Shown here: piece after piece, positions 10,916-22,809 of the stretch
How the letters are laid out: every line of letters starts with the position of its first letter
How positions within the stretch are numbered: the first letter of the stretch is position 1
Origin: Macrothele yani
Lineage: Eukaryota; Arthropoda; Arachnida; Araneae; Macrothelidae
Length of the DNA: 64,000 bases
Assembly: GCA_039090855.1 (NCBI GenBank)
Contig: CM077010.1
Span: forward strand, 44,410,905-44,474,904
Direction of reading: 5' to 3'
The notes under the pieces: generated by a model
What the model saw: the letters and a program-made list of their open reading frames with translations, nothing else
What the model was told of the DNA's origin: nothing
The model's database searches: none
Program-made: the position numbers and the translations under genes

Positions 10916-11486
10916 TTCGACCATATACTGTGTATGCGTTATAATACGAAACCATGTGTGGTACTTTACCTATGCTGGTAGCTAAGCGGATGGTAACAAT
11001 TATTATACATTCCTCCCGTTAATGCACAAAATTTCAATCTATTATCCGTATTGGAGTGCTGCTGCTCTTCATTTCTCTTTTTTGAGTCTGCATCGTAATA
11101 ACTCACGTGGATTTGCTCTTCATTTCGGATATTCATCTTGGACTGTGCAATAAGAGTACGCTGATAAATGCGTACCGTTATAGTTGTTTACATATCTACT
11201 TCATTTAAACTGTTTCACATGTTTTCAATCATTCCGTTAGATGGCTATCGTAATTCTTCACGCAAATCACTTTGTATTTGTTTTATGTCTTTAAATTTTG
11301 AAGCAACGCTGTACGAAGATTTCGTACTTCTCTCAGTTGTACGATAACTGAACCACTGCGAACAGGGCATGCACACAAATGCTTACCTTAAGCGTTTCCC
11401 CATTGCACACTAAAATGGGGTCTCTTTGTCACTTGGTTGCAATGTATAGCTCAGTTGCCTCAGGCGCGTTTTTTCTTTTGTTTTCT
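10916..11486. other. unannotated sequence
   Basis: No gene or repeat recognised between two SINE-A insertions. Confidence 0.35.
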
Positions 11487-11705
11487 TTTCCCCATTGAAG
11501 GTTTACAACCACCCACCGTGGAAAATTCGATCGGCTATAAGAAGTCGCCTTCCCTAATTTAAAGCCACTGATTCCAGGGAAGGGAAAGAGCCAGTGCCGT
11601 AAGACAAACAAAACGTCCATGCCTCAGCGCAATTCAAACCCAGACCCTTCTCGGACGAATGGCCATAAGCCAACGCTTAGGCCACCGGGCCACAGGGGCG
11701 ACCAG
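11487..11705 (-). mobile_element. SINE-A copy, diverged
   Basis: The whole SINE-A body can be followed from 'GGTTTACAACCACC' to 'GCCACAGGGGCG' with many substitutions, so this is an old copy. The B box is decayed to 'GGGTTTGAATTGC' on the minus strand. Confidence 0.8.
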
Positions 11706-11929
11706 GCACGCGTTTGACGGATATACAAAAAAACAACAAAATACAGTTCTTTAGTCTCTTTGATTCAGTTCGGTTACGATTAACGTGTCAAGTACTTTCA
11801 GCTCGTTTATTTGCCTCATTCATTTGAGAGCTGATTTTTAGCCGAGAATACTCCTGTTGCATGAAAGAAAAAAAAAATAAGATGACACCGAATTTTCGGG
11901 TGTAATAAGCACGTCTTTTACATCCGTTC

Positions 11930-14062
11930 TGACGCAAATTTAATTTATCAAAACTATACAAAGCCAATGGAACCGGTATGGAAAACAATAGATCTGACGA
12001 AAGAAAGAAGATTTTCAATCGATTTTTTAATCCCTTAGATATTGCTGTAAACGAAATCGTGAGCTTACGAACTCTTACAAACAGAGATATCGACAAAAAT
12101 AAGATGTGACTTTACGTCCCCTGGTGGGAAAACCATGCATTATTTCAGGAATAAAGTATTCTCAAAAGGTGTTTCCATATAAGCGGTATAGGTCGAAGAA
12201 AAAAAAATTAGTCGAGTTTTCAGAAGCCCAGATTTTGCAACAAATACTTCAGATGCAGAAATTAACACTTATGACCCCTGGTGGCTAAACCATTCTTAAC
12301 CAAACATAAGAAATTATGTGAAAAATATTTTCTATCAGGTTTTGTATGCGATACAGGAAGAAATTTTCAAATCGGAGCTTTAGGAGCAGAAAAAACGCAG
12401 AAAACGCAATTTACCTTTGTGCCCCCTAGCGGAAAGTGTATGATTTACTGGAAAATTTTGAATTTATAGGAAAAACATTTCGCATCGGAAACACTATCCA
12501 ACAAAGAATGAATTTTTCAAATCGTACTCTTAGAAGTAGAGATATTGACAAAAATAAGATATACATCTACGCCCCTGGCGTAGAAACCATGCATTTTTCA
12601 AGAAGAAAAATTTCCTAAAAGGTTTGTCGACATGAGTAGTATCGGTCAACAAACGACGTTATTTTCAATCGAGAATTTAGAAGCTCATATTTTGCTGTAA
12701 ATAAAACAGAAGCGGAAATTAAGACTTACGCCACGTGCTGGCCAAACCATTTCTTACAAAAATTAGAAAATATGTGCAAACGATTTTCCATCAGCAGCTG
12801 TATGCGGTGCAGAAAGAATTTTTCAAATCGGAGATTTAGAAGCAGAGATATAAGGGAAAACGCAATTTACATTTACGTCCCCTAGCGGAAAGTCCATGAA
12901 TTACTTTAAAATTTTGAAATTATATGAACCACATGTCACACTAGAAACACTATCCAACAAAGAAGGAATTCTTCAAATCGGACTCCTAGAAGTAGAGATA
13001 TTGACAAAAATAAGATATACATCTACGCCCCTGGCGTAGAAAACATGCACTATTTTAAGAATAAAATGTTTCTAAAAGGTTTGTCTACATGAATAGTATC
13101 AGTCAACAAACGACTTTTTTTTAATCGAGAATTTAGAAGCTCGTATTTTGCTGCAAATGCAACAGAAGCAGAAATTAAGATTTACGCGCCCTGGTGGCAA
13201 AACTATTTTTTCACAAAAATTAGAAATTATGTGCAAACGATTTCCCACCAGGAGCTGTATCCGGTGCAGAAAAGTTTTTTCAAATAGGAGATTTAGAAGC
13301 AGAGATATAGGGACAAACGCAATTTACTGCTACGCCCACTAGCGGAAAGTCTATGAACTACTTGAAAATTTTGAAATTACATGAAAAACATGTCACACGG
13401 AAAACGCTATCCAACAAAGAAGGAATTTTTCAAATCGGACTCCTAGAAGTAGAGATATTGACAAAAATATGATGTACATCTACGCCCCCTGGCGGAGAAA
13501 CTGTGGAATATCTTAAGAAGAAAATATTCCGAAAAAGTTTATCGATATTTTTTCAATCGATATTTTAGAAGCTCAGATTTTATGGCAAAATACATCAGGA
13601 GCAAAAATTAAAGCTTACGCCCCCTGGTGGCCAAAGTATTCTTTACCAAAAACTTGAAATTATATGCAAACATTTTTTCATTATGAGATGTATCCGCTGA
13701 AGAAAAGATTTTTCAAATCGGAGTTTTAGAAGAAGAGTTATCGGAAAAAATGTAATTATCTTTTACGCCCCTAGCGGAAAATCTATGCATAATTTGAAAA
13801 AGTAACTATATCTAAAACACTCTTCGACATAAATGGAATCGAAACATAAAATTTTTTTTTCAATCGGATATTTAGAAGCAAATATGTGGAATAAAACGTA
13901 TTTTTGAATTTGACATCATCTGCATTTACGCCCTCTACCGGTGAAATTTTACATCGTAAAAAAACGAAATAAAGGATCATCATTTGCATATTTCAAGCTT
14001 CCCAATGCAAAAAGAATTTTTCAAATCGGACTAACAGTTGCAGAGATAGCGTGGGTACAGGC
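11930..14062. repeat. tandem array: 456-bp units built of three 152-bp monomers
   Basis: The landmark 'GATATTGACAAAAATAAGAT' or close variants recurs at 12086, 12541, 12997 and 13454, giving periods of 455, 456 and 457 bp. Within each unit a shorter theme, '(T)ACGCCCCCTGGCGG' followed by AAA and CATG/CATT, recurs about every 152 bp in three distinguishable versions (GGTGGGAAAACC, GGTGGC(T/C)AAACC, AGCGGAAAGT). The array decays at both ends and finishes near a GACGGAC-rich tract (14062-14083). No protein coding is credible; open frames are short and differ between units. Confidence 0.85.
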
Positions 14063-14638
14063 GGACTGACGGACGGACGGACAAACCGATAACAGAAGCA
14101 CGATCTTTTTTTACAAAAGACGTGCTAAAAAAAAAGAACAGAAGCACTTTGGGAGCTTTGCGTATATGTTCCTTCGATTTCATACAGTTTTTAAGCTTCA
14201 TTTTTATCCTCGTGTACTTTGTTGTGCTCAGACACAGATTTATCGGAAGTAACGCAAGCGTGTGGTGTTGTTTCCAAATACCGCCGAACAATATGTCCGT
14301 TGAGATTTCTAGAAAAGAGTATAAATTTACACCTTTTTGCAATGTCTGGTTTCCAAACATATCCGTGAACTTCTTAGACTTTCATTGGGTGCGGTTTCGT
14401 ACCCAAAGGAAACTAAACTGGGTTCCAACGCTATTTCGAATTTGCATACGTGTTACAGAGGCCATTCGAGAAATCATTGGGAAAATGGGTAGGAAGGCTT
14501 CATGGGGCAATCAACCAGAAAGCTTTTTGATAGACTGGAGCACCACTTACAAAATGAAAAGACTTCATTCTTCTTAGAATGTTGTTAACACTGATTTCAT
14601 AGATAGAAATATAATCTAAAAATCTATTAGCTTAAACG
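14063..14638. other. GACGGAC tract and flanking open frame
   Basis: 'GGACGGACGGACAAACCG' at about 14072-14089 closes the 456-bp array. An open frame at 14122-14577 (plus) begins with a hydrophobic stretch but has no recognisable family; I do not call it a gene. Confidence 0.35.
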
Positions 14639-14680
14639 GTGAATTTCAGCAAGGAATCATAATTTCTTGCTGAAATTCAC
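14639..14680. repeat. short fold-back, 19-bp arms
   Basis: 'GTGAATTTCAGCAAGGAAT' is followed after 4 nt by its reverse complement with one mismatch; the arm is then repeated once more in direct orientation (14681-14695). Confidence 0.85.
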
Positions 14681-14780
14681 GAATTTCAGCAAGAACGAAT
14701 CTGGTTTTTACAGCTTCTAATTTATTTTAACACCGATTTTTTAAATGTTACAAGTATCATTCTTATACAGGAAAATCTTA

Positions 14781-14803
14781 CACACACACGCACACACACA
14801 CAA
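14781..14803. repeat. (CA)n microsatellite
   Basis: Run of CA dinucleotides with one CG interruption. Confidence 0.9.
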
Positions 14804-14950
14804 TATTTGGATTCATAAGGTAATGAAATGAAACCGGAGATAAAAATGTGCTAATCAAATTCATCATTTCTTTATAAATTGGCTACTAAATGATCCAGAC
14901 TGAGATGGTGGGACATACGAACATATGAGGGGATAACATACACACTCGTA

Positions 14951-16066
14951 TCAGAATAACATGAATATCTCGGAATCACAGTGAGCATCAGTGCGTTACG
15001 TAAGCACAATGGGCATAGGTGGTGATTCGATGGACGTTCAAAAAGGAATGATCATCGGCTACCACACCAGGGGTGGAAGCATCTCAACAACAGCAGACTT
15101 CGTGAGATGTTCGCGAGGTACTGTAGTAAGGGTGTACCAAGAATAGGCTGCTGGTACACTAAGTACCTCCCTACGTCATAACTGTGAAGCCCGAAAAGCC
15201 TTAGAAAACAGAGGGGAACAGCGCTTTCTTCGACTGGTAAAAGGCAATCGACGTACAACAGTTCAGCAATTGACCACGCAAATGAACAATGGGGCACCCA
15301 GAAATGTGTCCTCGATAACAGTAGAGCGAACCCTGTTACGCAAGGGTCTCCGGAGTCGACCCTGCGTCAAGGTGCTCATGTTAACTCACGTCCATCGCCA
15401 ATGATACCTGCAGTTCGCATGTGACTACCGTCATTGGACAGTGGAAGAGTGGGAAAAGTTTGCCTTCACAGAAGAATCGAGGTTTCTACTCCATAGAAGA
15501 GACGGGCTGTGGCGGATGCTGCGTCAGACACTCGAGAACCAACACCCAGACACGCTTGTCGGTTAAGCCGGCGGTGGTAGTGTGCATGTCTGGAGGATGT
15601 TTTCCTGGTATGACCTGGGACCGCTGGTATCACTGGATGGGTACCTGAACGCCAATGGCTACTTGTTCATCCTCGCTGACCACATGCATCCCTTCAAGTT
15701 GGACGTTTACCCTGGTGATGATTGTGTTTACCAATAGGACAGTGCGCCGTGCCACGTCACTTAGGGGGTGTGTGACTGGTTCCAAGAACATGACAGCGAT
15801 GTCTCCGTTTTCCCTTGGCCTGAGAAATCGCCCGACCTCAATCCCATAGAGCACTTGTCGGACTATTTGGATCGACAGATTCGACGTGTGGACCCACGAC
15901 CACGTCATCTCCGGGACCTCCGTGCTATGCTGCAGTCCGAACGGGCACGTGTGCATCGAACAACCATTCAGGGCCTCATTTGCATCCATGCTACACTGTA
16001 TCGCCGTTGTCATCAAGGCCAAGGGTGGTTATTCCCATTATTAGCTAAGTGGTCATATTATTCTGA
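14951..16066 (+). mobile_element. Tc1-like element T1
   Basis: Short inverted repeats 'TCAGAATAACATGA' at 14951 (after TA) and 'TCATATTATTCTGA' ending at 16066 enclose the transposase. The right-hand TA is degraded to TG. Length about 1.1 kb is slightly short for the family. Confidence 0.6.
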
Positions 16067-16097
16067 TGCAACCGAGTATTACCTGGATGCCACTTGA
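15009..16097 (+). pseudogene. Tc1-like transposase pseudogene (T1)
   Basis: A Tc1-type cut-and-paste transposase readable in one frame from ATG 15009, with five in-frame stops (near 15144, 15402, 15564, 15735 and 15759) and no frameshift. Motifs: N-terminal helix-turn-helix ('ISTTADFVRCSRGTVVRVY'), paired-like second domain, first catalytic block 'FAFTEESRFLLH' (Asp replaced by Glu), GGGSVHVWRMFSW, second block 'DSAPCHVT', third '[15 protein letters not shown]'. Spacing between the second and third catalytic residues is 36, as in T2 and T7, rather than the textbook 34. The frame runs past the right inverted repeat, so the original stop was altered. Confidence 0.85.
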
Positions 16098-16220
16098 GAG
16101 TAGACTTACTGCATGTAAACAATGGAAATAGAACTTTAAGGAAAGATTAAAAAAAATTGAAATATTAGACTGCACGTCGTGTAGGCCTCATGGAATTTGA
16201 AGAGAATCCTATTTTCCGCT

Positions 16221-16376
16221 TAGATCCTCGAACATGTAAACAGCTAGTGAAGAGAAAGAAGGTCCTCGAAGACGTAAACAGCTAGTGAAGAGAAAGAAGA
16301 TCCTCGAAGACGTAAACAGCTAGTGAAGGGGAAGGATATCCTCAAAGACGTAAACATCTGGTGAAAAGAAATAAAT
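16221..16376. repeat. 38-bp tandem repeat, four units
   Basis: 'TCCTCGAAGACGTAAACAG' begins units at 16225, 16263, 16301 and 16339; spacing is exactly 38 bp each time. The first and last units are the most diverged. Confidence 0.9.
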
Positions 16377-16556
16377 TGTAATACAGGAAGCTGTTCTTCA
16401 AAGAGTTCCATAAAGAGAAAGATAGATAAAAACAAGGCTGTATTTGCATTGATGCACCTGTAAAAAGCACCTTTGAAAGAAATTCCAGAGGGAAATGAGT
16501 AAATAGGAATATGATATTGTCATCGGCTTCTTTCCAGTGATTCATGATAAACAGGA

Positions 16557-16558
16557 TT

Positions 16559-16602
<44 letters not shown>
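16557..16602. repeat. (TC)n microsatellite
   Basis: Long TC run with one TTTC interruption. Confidence 0.95.
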
Positions 16603-16605
<3 letters not shown>

Positions 16606-16782
16606 GCGTGTGTATCCGTGGCAACAATACAATTCACCGAGAATATGTAATAAAAACTTCAAGATTTTAAAAGTTGTTTTTAATGTAATGCATCTTTACC
16701 GACAGTAGTAAAGTTAATGCCAAGTAAAAAATTTCCATCTAACGCGAATGGGTAAAAGAAGCATTCGGTGAGACACCTAGGT

Positions 16783-17100
16783 TGATTTCCTCAAATATCT
16801 CAAAAACGTTGCCTTGTAGCGAACTTTAGCATCTCCTAAACTCGTCCAAGAGGGGGTTGGCTTTCTATTGATGGGAGCTTTAAAATAATGTAAACATGAT
16901 GGGTTTGATTTTCTCAAAAATCTCGAAAACGATGCCTCGCAGCGAAATTTCACTTCATCTCGACCCCCTTTCCCCCAAGGCGAAGTTACTTGCTATTGAA
17001 GAGAGATTTAAAATGATTTATAACACGCTGGGATGTGTACATCATTTTAAATCACTCGCCAATAGCAGGTATCTTTTGTTGTAGGATATCTAAGCTGCAA
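16783..17100. repeat. direct duplication plus inverted repeat
   Basis: A block beginning 'TTGATTTCCTCAAATATCTC' (16783) recurs diverged at about 16906 ('TTGATTTTCTCAAAAATCTC'). The second block ends in an inverted pair: 'TTGCTATTGAAGAGAGATTT' near 16989 against the complementary 'AAATCACTCGCCAATAGCA' near 17048. A smaller palindrome, AGGATATCTA/TAGATATCCT, follows at 17084-17116. Confidence 0.7.
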
Positions 17101-17514
17101 CCTGTAGATATCCTAGACCAAAAGTTACAATACCCCTTACAAACAAGCTTGCAATTCAACTTTTCTTTATATCCTGAAGTCAACTTTCAGCTTGCGCTCG
17201 CGCGGATGGACTTTCGTAGCTGCGTCACATTTCATCGGTGTCAGGGTCGTGACTTAAGTTCGTCTAAATCTGAATAATGTATAACAATAATAATAAAAAT
17301 AAATATTAATTTTAAAATACTAAAGAGTCTAAATGCTTACCATTGCCGCCGCCAAAGTTTAGTAAATACACCAATGAGTCATTATATTATGACCACCGCA
17401 GCCTAGTGAAATGAGCGCGACTGGTGACCGAACGGTGGCGCAGGTGAAGTTCATAGAGCATTATATATACAACTCGAGGACCGGCTTTCGGTTAGTAAAG
17501 TGTTCGGAGTAACA

Positions 17515-18470
17515 ATGGGAAAACCTGCCGATTTAGTGGAGTCTGATAAAGGACAAATTGTGATGGTACGGTGTCCCCGAATTACGATCTCGAAAAAGGG
17601 AGGCTTGTCAGTTGTTCACGTGTTGCTGTAGTGAGTACGTGTCAAAAGTGGTGCATAGATGGCCAAACGACGAACCGTCGTTTGGCCTTGTGTCGTCCGC
17701 AGTTCATTGATGCCAGGGGGGAGCAGAGACTGTCGCGCATTGGACTGCAGGGCCACAGTGCAACAAATCACCAGCAGCTACAACAATGGTGATCAGACAA
17801 TGTGTCACAGCCCACAGTTCATCGCAGCTTTCTGCGCATGGGCCTGCGTAGCCGAAGACCCAGCTATGTTGCCATGTTCACTGCATTTCATCACCAACAA
17901 CGCATGATATGGGTCCAAGATCATTTGACCGTCGATGATTGGAAGAAAGTGGTCTTCTCTGAAGAATAAAGATTTCAGGTGGATCACATAGACGGCCGAG
18001 CGCGGATATGCCTATTACCAAAGGAGGCGATGAAAGACCGGCGGCGGTCTTATGCTGTGGATGATGTTTCCTTGGGAAACTTTGGCCCCATTATCTCAAT
18101 AGCACAATCCCTGAAAGCTGTCAGTTATCTGAATATCGTTGCGGACCAAGTTCGCCCATTCATGGCAACTGTGTTCCCTACTGGTGATGGCTATTCCCAA
18201 CAGGATAATGCGCCATACCACGCTGCCAGAATCGTCAAGAAATTGTTCGAGGCTCATACTGATGACTTTCTGTTAAAGCCCTGGCCTCGAAATTTACCTG
18301 ACATGAATCCAATCGAGCATTTGTGGTTCGACTTTGAAAAGCGGGTTCGCGCTAAATCACCACCACCAGGAAATGTACGGGAACTGGAGGACCTCCTGTT
18401 GAGATTATGGTACCAGATACCCCATCGCCACCTCATCGAATCGATGGCACGCCGAATTGTCGCTGTTTAG
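17515..18470 (+). pseudogene. Tc1-like transposase pseudogene (T2)
   Basis: The start 'MGKPADLVESDKGQIVM' is followed by a frameshift near 17560; the rest is in one frame. Visible: helix-turn-helix ('RVAVVSTCQKW'), 'RPQFIDARGEQRLSR' (AT-hook-like/second domain junction), first catalytic block 'VVFSEE' then a stop in place of Ser, second 'QQDNAPYHAARIVK', third 'DMNPIEHLWFDFEKRV'. A TGA lies near 17790. The first catalytic Asp is Glu. The region expected to hold the Gly-rich 'GGSVMLW' loop is altered. Spacing between second and third catalytic residues is 36. Confidence 0.85.
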
Positions 18471-18472
18471 CT

Positions 18473-18572
18473 GGCTAAAGGGGGTCCTACAGCTTGTGCA
18501 AAAGGGGGGGGTCAGGGCTAAAGGGGGTCCTACAGCTTGTGCAAAAGGGGGGGGGGTCAGGGCTAAAGGGGG
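18473..18572. repeat. 44-45 bp tandem repeat at T2 3' end
   Basis: 'GCTAAAGGGGGTCCTACAG' starts units at 18473 and 18517, and a third at 18562 runs into the inverted repeat. Each unit contains a G run of 7-10 nt. It is a local expansion of the last bases of T2. Confidence 0.85.
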
Positions 18573-18587
18573 TCCTCATAATATAGA

Positions 18588-19056
18588 TTTATAGTTCATT
18601 TTCATTGCTCCTGTATCTCCTGTGAAAATAACATTGTCACATAAAAAACTAGATTGGAAAAAAAAATAGAAAGTTCATGGTTGCAGCTCGAACTACGGAG
18701 CCAGAAATGGCTCAAAATAAAGAAAAGAATATTTCAGCATCTGACGGAAAGACGATAAACAGCGCTTATGAAATGGTATTATGGCCTTTTAACAGAAATA
18801 TTTACTATGTTCAGGTTTTAAATAAATTTCTAACGCGCTGCAAATAAGATTTACACAGATACACTGAAGCAGCAGATTATTAGGAACACTCTATAGCAAT
18901 CCTCACTTAGAGCGCAATTATAACTGCGAGATGGGGTTATATGCAGCTCACTGCACAGACTTCAGATGCGTACGAAGCGTAGATACGATGTGGTACAGAT
19001 AAGACTTTGGCTTTGCAAAGAAACTAAGCTACGGGATTTAAAAAAACGAAGCAATA
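18588..19056. other. unannotated sequence
   Basis: No recognised repeat or coding segment between T2 and Mar3. Confidence 0.35.
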
Positions 19057-19875
19057 CAGAGGGTCAATCGAAAGTTTTCCAATATTTGAATAAACGCATC
19101 AGCTGCGGCTGTCAGGTCACGTGTTTAAACCAGTTCAAGTCGCGTACTGCAGTCAGTCGAAAAGGATATAAAGTCGTAGTCGTTGCTGTGAACAGCATTG
19201 CATGTCGTCGTTCTGTCTGTGGTTGGGACGGCTAAAAGATGAACAGCCACAACCGGCTAATTAGAGTATTTTGCTTTACGAGTTTGAACTCCTGCCTGCC
19301 ATAACGCTGCTCAAGCAACACGAAACATTTGTCATGCGCAAGGGGAAGGTTACGTGGACCACAGCACCGTAACCAGATGGTTCAAGAAATTTCGCTCAGG
19401 TGACAGAAACCTCGACACTCATCCAAGGGCAGTTAGGTCGCGAACCGTGGATTCGGAGGCCGCGCGTCAGGCCGTAGAGGAAAATCCGACAACCAGCACT
19501 CGGAGATCATCAGGCGAGCTGGGCATATCACAGACCACCGTGGTTCGTCGCCTTCAGGACCTCGGCAAGGTCTACAGGAGCTGCCGCAATGTCCCTCACG
19601 AACTGACGCCAGCAGAAGCAAACCGCCGAGTGAAAGAGTGCACGAAACTCCTAGAAAACCTGCGCGATGTACGTTTAATCATAATAATTGTTACGTGCGA
19701 TGAAAAGTGGGTCCATATTCGTAATCCTAACTCAAAACGGCGCTATTTGAGCCGGCGCCAGCTTTCTGAATCTGTTGCCAAACGTAGGCGCTTCGAGCAC
19801 AAGGTGATGCTCTGCGTCTGGTGGAATTTCGAGGGAATAATCAATTACGAATTTGTTCAACATGTTCGGCTTTAA
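19057..19875 (+). pseudogene. mariner Mar3, 3'-truncated transposase
   Basis: The left terminal repeat is 'CAGAGGGTCAATCGAAAGTT' after TA 19055-19056; it matches the right terminal repeat of Mar5 and of the 145-bp satellite at 34.6-35.6 kb, so these belong to one family. Coding starts near ATG 19238, shifts frame more than once in the first 80 codons, then is open from 'YVDHSTVTRWFKKFRSGD' through 'GELGISQTTVVRRLQDL' and 'NVPHELTPAEANRR' to an intact first catalytic block 'VTCDEKWVHI' and 'KVMLCVWWNFEG'. It stops at 19875; the second and third catalytic blocks and the right end are missing. A truncated, inactive copy. Confidence 0.85.
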
Positions 19876-19878
19876 TCA

Positions 19879-20182
19879 AGATTCTAAACATATGTCTTCA
19901 TCGCGAATTCCTGAGAAATGATAATATTCATCAAATTGGAATGACACATATTTTACATCAGAAAAGAGAATATTCGTGTCATTGAGACCTGGTTAGAATC
20001 CAGCGACAAGCTTGGAAGGCCTTTTATATGATTGATTTCGTAAGAATTTAAGACCTGTTTCTAAATGATCAAAACACATTAGAAAACAGGTTAACAATTT
20101 TGGACCCAACCAGGTCCTGACCAAGACAAATCAGTTTTGAGCTATAAATTCGAAACTCGATTTATAATTATACATAATGATA
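19879..20182. other. unannotated sequence
   Basis: No match to the missing Mar3 3' half; no other feature recognised. Confidence 0.35.
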
Positions 20183-20184
20183 TA

Positions 20185-21390
20185 CACTATATTGGCAAAG
20201 GTCACCGGGCACCTAGAAGAGAAACACAACATAGCATTTATTGACATACATTAGTACGGTGTCAGTCCACTTAGGCCTTACTGTGTGCACTGACCCTTCG
20301 AGACATGCTTTCGCTTCCATTGAGTACTTAATGCTGCCGCTAACTGTTGCTTAGTAGTAGGCCTTGGTTCCAAGCTTCTTATGCGGCGCTCTAATTCATC
20401 CCATTGGTGCTCTATGGTATTAAGATCACGGCTGTGTGCTGGCCAGTCCACACACGATACGGAATTATCGTCAAACCACGCCGTAACAGTCCATGCTTTA
20501 TGGTTCGGTGCATTATACTGCTGGTACCAACAAGGCTTGGTTCCATAGTATTGCTACAGAGTTAGTTGGGCATAATTGTCCAGAATATCGAGGTAGACGT
20601 GCCAGTAAACAGGTTGATCTACGATAACCAATGGACCGGGACCATACCACGAAAAAGAACCACACACGAGTACACTGCCAGCTCCAAACGTGACCGTAAG
20701 AACAGTACACTGTGGTAAAAAGCGTTTCCCCGGCTGCCGCCATACCCACACACGGCCATCAGACTGCTGGATTTTATATCTGGATTCATAAGTCCATAGG
20801 ACCCGTTTCCATTGATCTACGGTCCACGATAAATGTTCTTTACACCATGCTAAACGATGAGTAGCATTCCGAGTGGAGATGAAAGGCTTATTAGCAACCA
20901 CACGACCACGGTAACCCATGGAATGAAGTTCTCTGCGAATGATACGTGTACAGAAGAGGTTTCAGAATTTTCACTACCCTGGGCACTGAGGTCTTGAGTA
21001 CTGCTTTGATTAGCTGTAACGACTCTCCTGAGGCTTCGACGTCCTCTATCACCGATTTTCTTTGGTCTGCCGGTACGTGCTGCTGCTTCAGGCACGCCAT
21101 GTGTCTTCCACTTATTCAGTATATCCAAAAGAGTTGACTTGGATATCTTTAAACGCCTCTCGGTTTCTCCTATGGACAACCCACTAATATAACACCCAAC
21201 AATCTTTTCTTTCTCAAAGTCAGTTCTCTCCCATCGCGACATATTCACTCAACCTCACAGTGCGATATGATCGCGGTCAGCTGCAGGCTTGCTTTTATAC
21301 TGTTTGCAGCTGTACCGCGCATTTTAATAACGCAGATGATCCGTTCATTTGCATTTGAAGGAGTGTCCGATGACTTTTGTCAACATAGTG
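20185..21390 (-). mobile_element. Tc1-like element T3, copy a
   Basis: Complete element of 1206 bp bounded by TA (20183-20184, 21391-21392) with inverted repeats 'CACTATATTGGCAAAGGTCA' and, from the right, 'CACTATGTTGACAAAAGTCA'. A second copy in the opposite orientation starts at 62791. Confidence 0.9.
20251..21242 (-). pseudogene. Tc1-like transposase pseudogene (T3a)
   Basis: Start ATG 21242 ('MSRWERTDFEKEKIVG'). The N-terminal helix-turn-helix ('LSIGETERRLKISKSTLLDI') and the GRP(K/R)K-type linker ('RTGRPKK') are intact. A frameshift near 20960 follows; the remainder reads 'HSMGYRGRV', the first catalytic block 'VLWTYESRYKIQ', 'GAGSVLVCGSFSW', a TAG at 20554, then 'WYQQYNAPNHKA' and 'LNTIEHQWDELERR'. 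The first catalytic Asp is Tyr and the second (QQDNAP in the family) is also Tyr; the final Glu is present with 34 residues between. The last 20 codons are shifted. Inactive. Confidence 0.88.
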
Positions 21391-21392
21391 TA

Positions 21393-22809
21393 TTATTTAT
21401 GACCGTATAATTTGCTCATTTTCTAACAGAAAGTGTTGAAACTGTCATCCTTCACCAAGGACGTAGCCAGAAAGAAATTTCGGGTAGGGTGGGGTGTTCT
21501 GAATTTGAAAATTTATGTTGAGTTTTTCTCCGTCACATATTATTTACGCACAAAATTCTTCTGTTTAATATTCCTCATTTTTCAAATACTGACTTAAATG
21601 CTACTTACAAAAATTTTTGAAACAATTATTTTATTTTTGAGACATTTTAAACATTTCGAGGAGGGTTTGTAAACCCTCAATTTTACTTCCTAGTTATAGC
21701 CTTGTCGTACTGCTTTACACATCTTTTCAAACACACCTGCGACAGTCAAAAAGTCCCTCGGCAGAAATGTTCAGGCTGTTCCGTATAATTCTAATGGCCC
21801 TACGGTCAATTTTTTTGAATTGCGTACCTTTTTTACATGTTTCATTTCAGATTTTGCTGTTTTCTTAATAACATATCAAGCTTCAGAACATGTTTCACCG
21901 CAACTCCAATTTTTGTAAGCTTCAGATGAATTAAAAGTTTCCAAAAGGCGGATGTTGACTTCACCATTGCTCCTCAGAAGGCAAGGACACTCGCATGAAA
22001 TCAACATACACATTTTGCAAACTTTCAACTCATCACAAACTTGTGAAAAGTGGTGTTCCTGTGAAACACATATTCTGGTTTGTTAATGAGACGAAACAAC
22101 TTCCAGTACTCACTCTTCCCCTTTTTTGTTTTCAACAAGCACGCATTTGTTTGCCTCGACGTCTTTTTCAATCTCCTTAACATTTAATTCATCCATATTA
22201 ATAAATAAGGCATTAGGTCTGACACGACATGCAGAATGGCAATGGGTTTTTAGCACGTCAAACGGAGACCTCTAAATGCTAAAGATGCGATATGAAAAGT
22301 AAATCTTAGTCTTACAATGTGACACGCGAGGTGTGAGAGAGTGAATCACCAGAAAGGCAGGTGACAGTCGTTTACCTGTATCTTGCTCCGGACAATTGTA
22401 CTGAAAACAAACGCAAAGGAAGTATCGTTTTTACGTTATGATAGGTGAATCTACCATTGGTATCGTATCGTCATTCAGTGGAAATCGTCTTTGCTTTAAG
22501 AAAGAGACGGCAATAGTTCCGTATGATAAATAATTTTTTTCTCCGCTGGCATCAGTATCGAGCTAAAAATTACACAGTACGTAATTTTTTTCTCTTTTCA
22601 AAAATAAAACGGAAATAAAACTGCTCCGAAATCGGGTCGGGAACACCTTGACCCAACCCGTTTCATCTTTAAGAAATTGTTGACCTTCTAACCCGTGACC
22701 TATTTCCATCTGTGGATCATTTTCCGTAATTTTCTTATTTTCATTACCATTTTCTATGAAACGGCATTACGTATTTCAATAATCTTCGTATTGGAAGTAG
22801 GATAACACG
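21393..22809. other. unannotated sequence
   Basis: AT-rich sequence with no recognised mobile element or coding segment. A stretch 21450-21520 ('GGACGTAGCCAGAAAGAAAT') looks like the edge of some interspersed repeat but no partner is present in the window. Confidence 0.35.

Larger units (their letters stand above)
17379..18587 (+). mobile_element. Tc1-like element T2
   Basis: The left end 'TCATTATATTATGACCACC' (about 17379) is matched at the right by 'GGTCCTCATAATATA' (18571-18585). The transposase lies between, and the segment just before the right end has been tandemly triplicated. Confidence 0.75.

Noticed and set aside
14122..14577. 151-codon open frame with a hydrophobic segment
   Set aside because: It begins in the tail of the 456-bp array, shows no recognisable family, and the opposite strand is also open over much of it.
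16221..16376. Regular 38-bp repeats resembling a CRISPR array
   Set aside because: There are no unique spacers; units are contiguous, and the setting is a eukaryotic transposon-rich region.
18966..19235. Open frame just upstream of Mar3 coding
   Set aside because: It contains the Mar3 terminal inverted repeat and 5' untranslated region, so it is transposon non-coding sequence.
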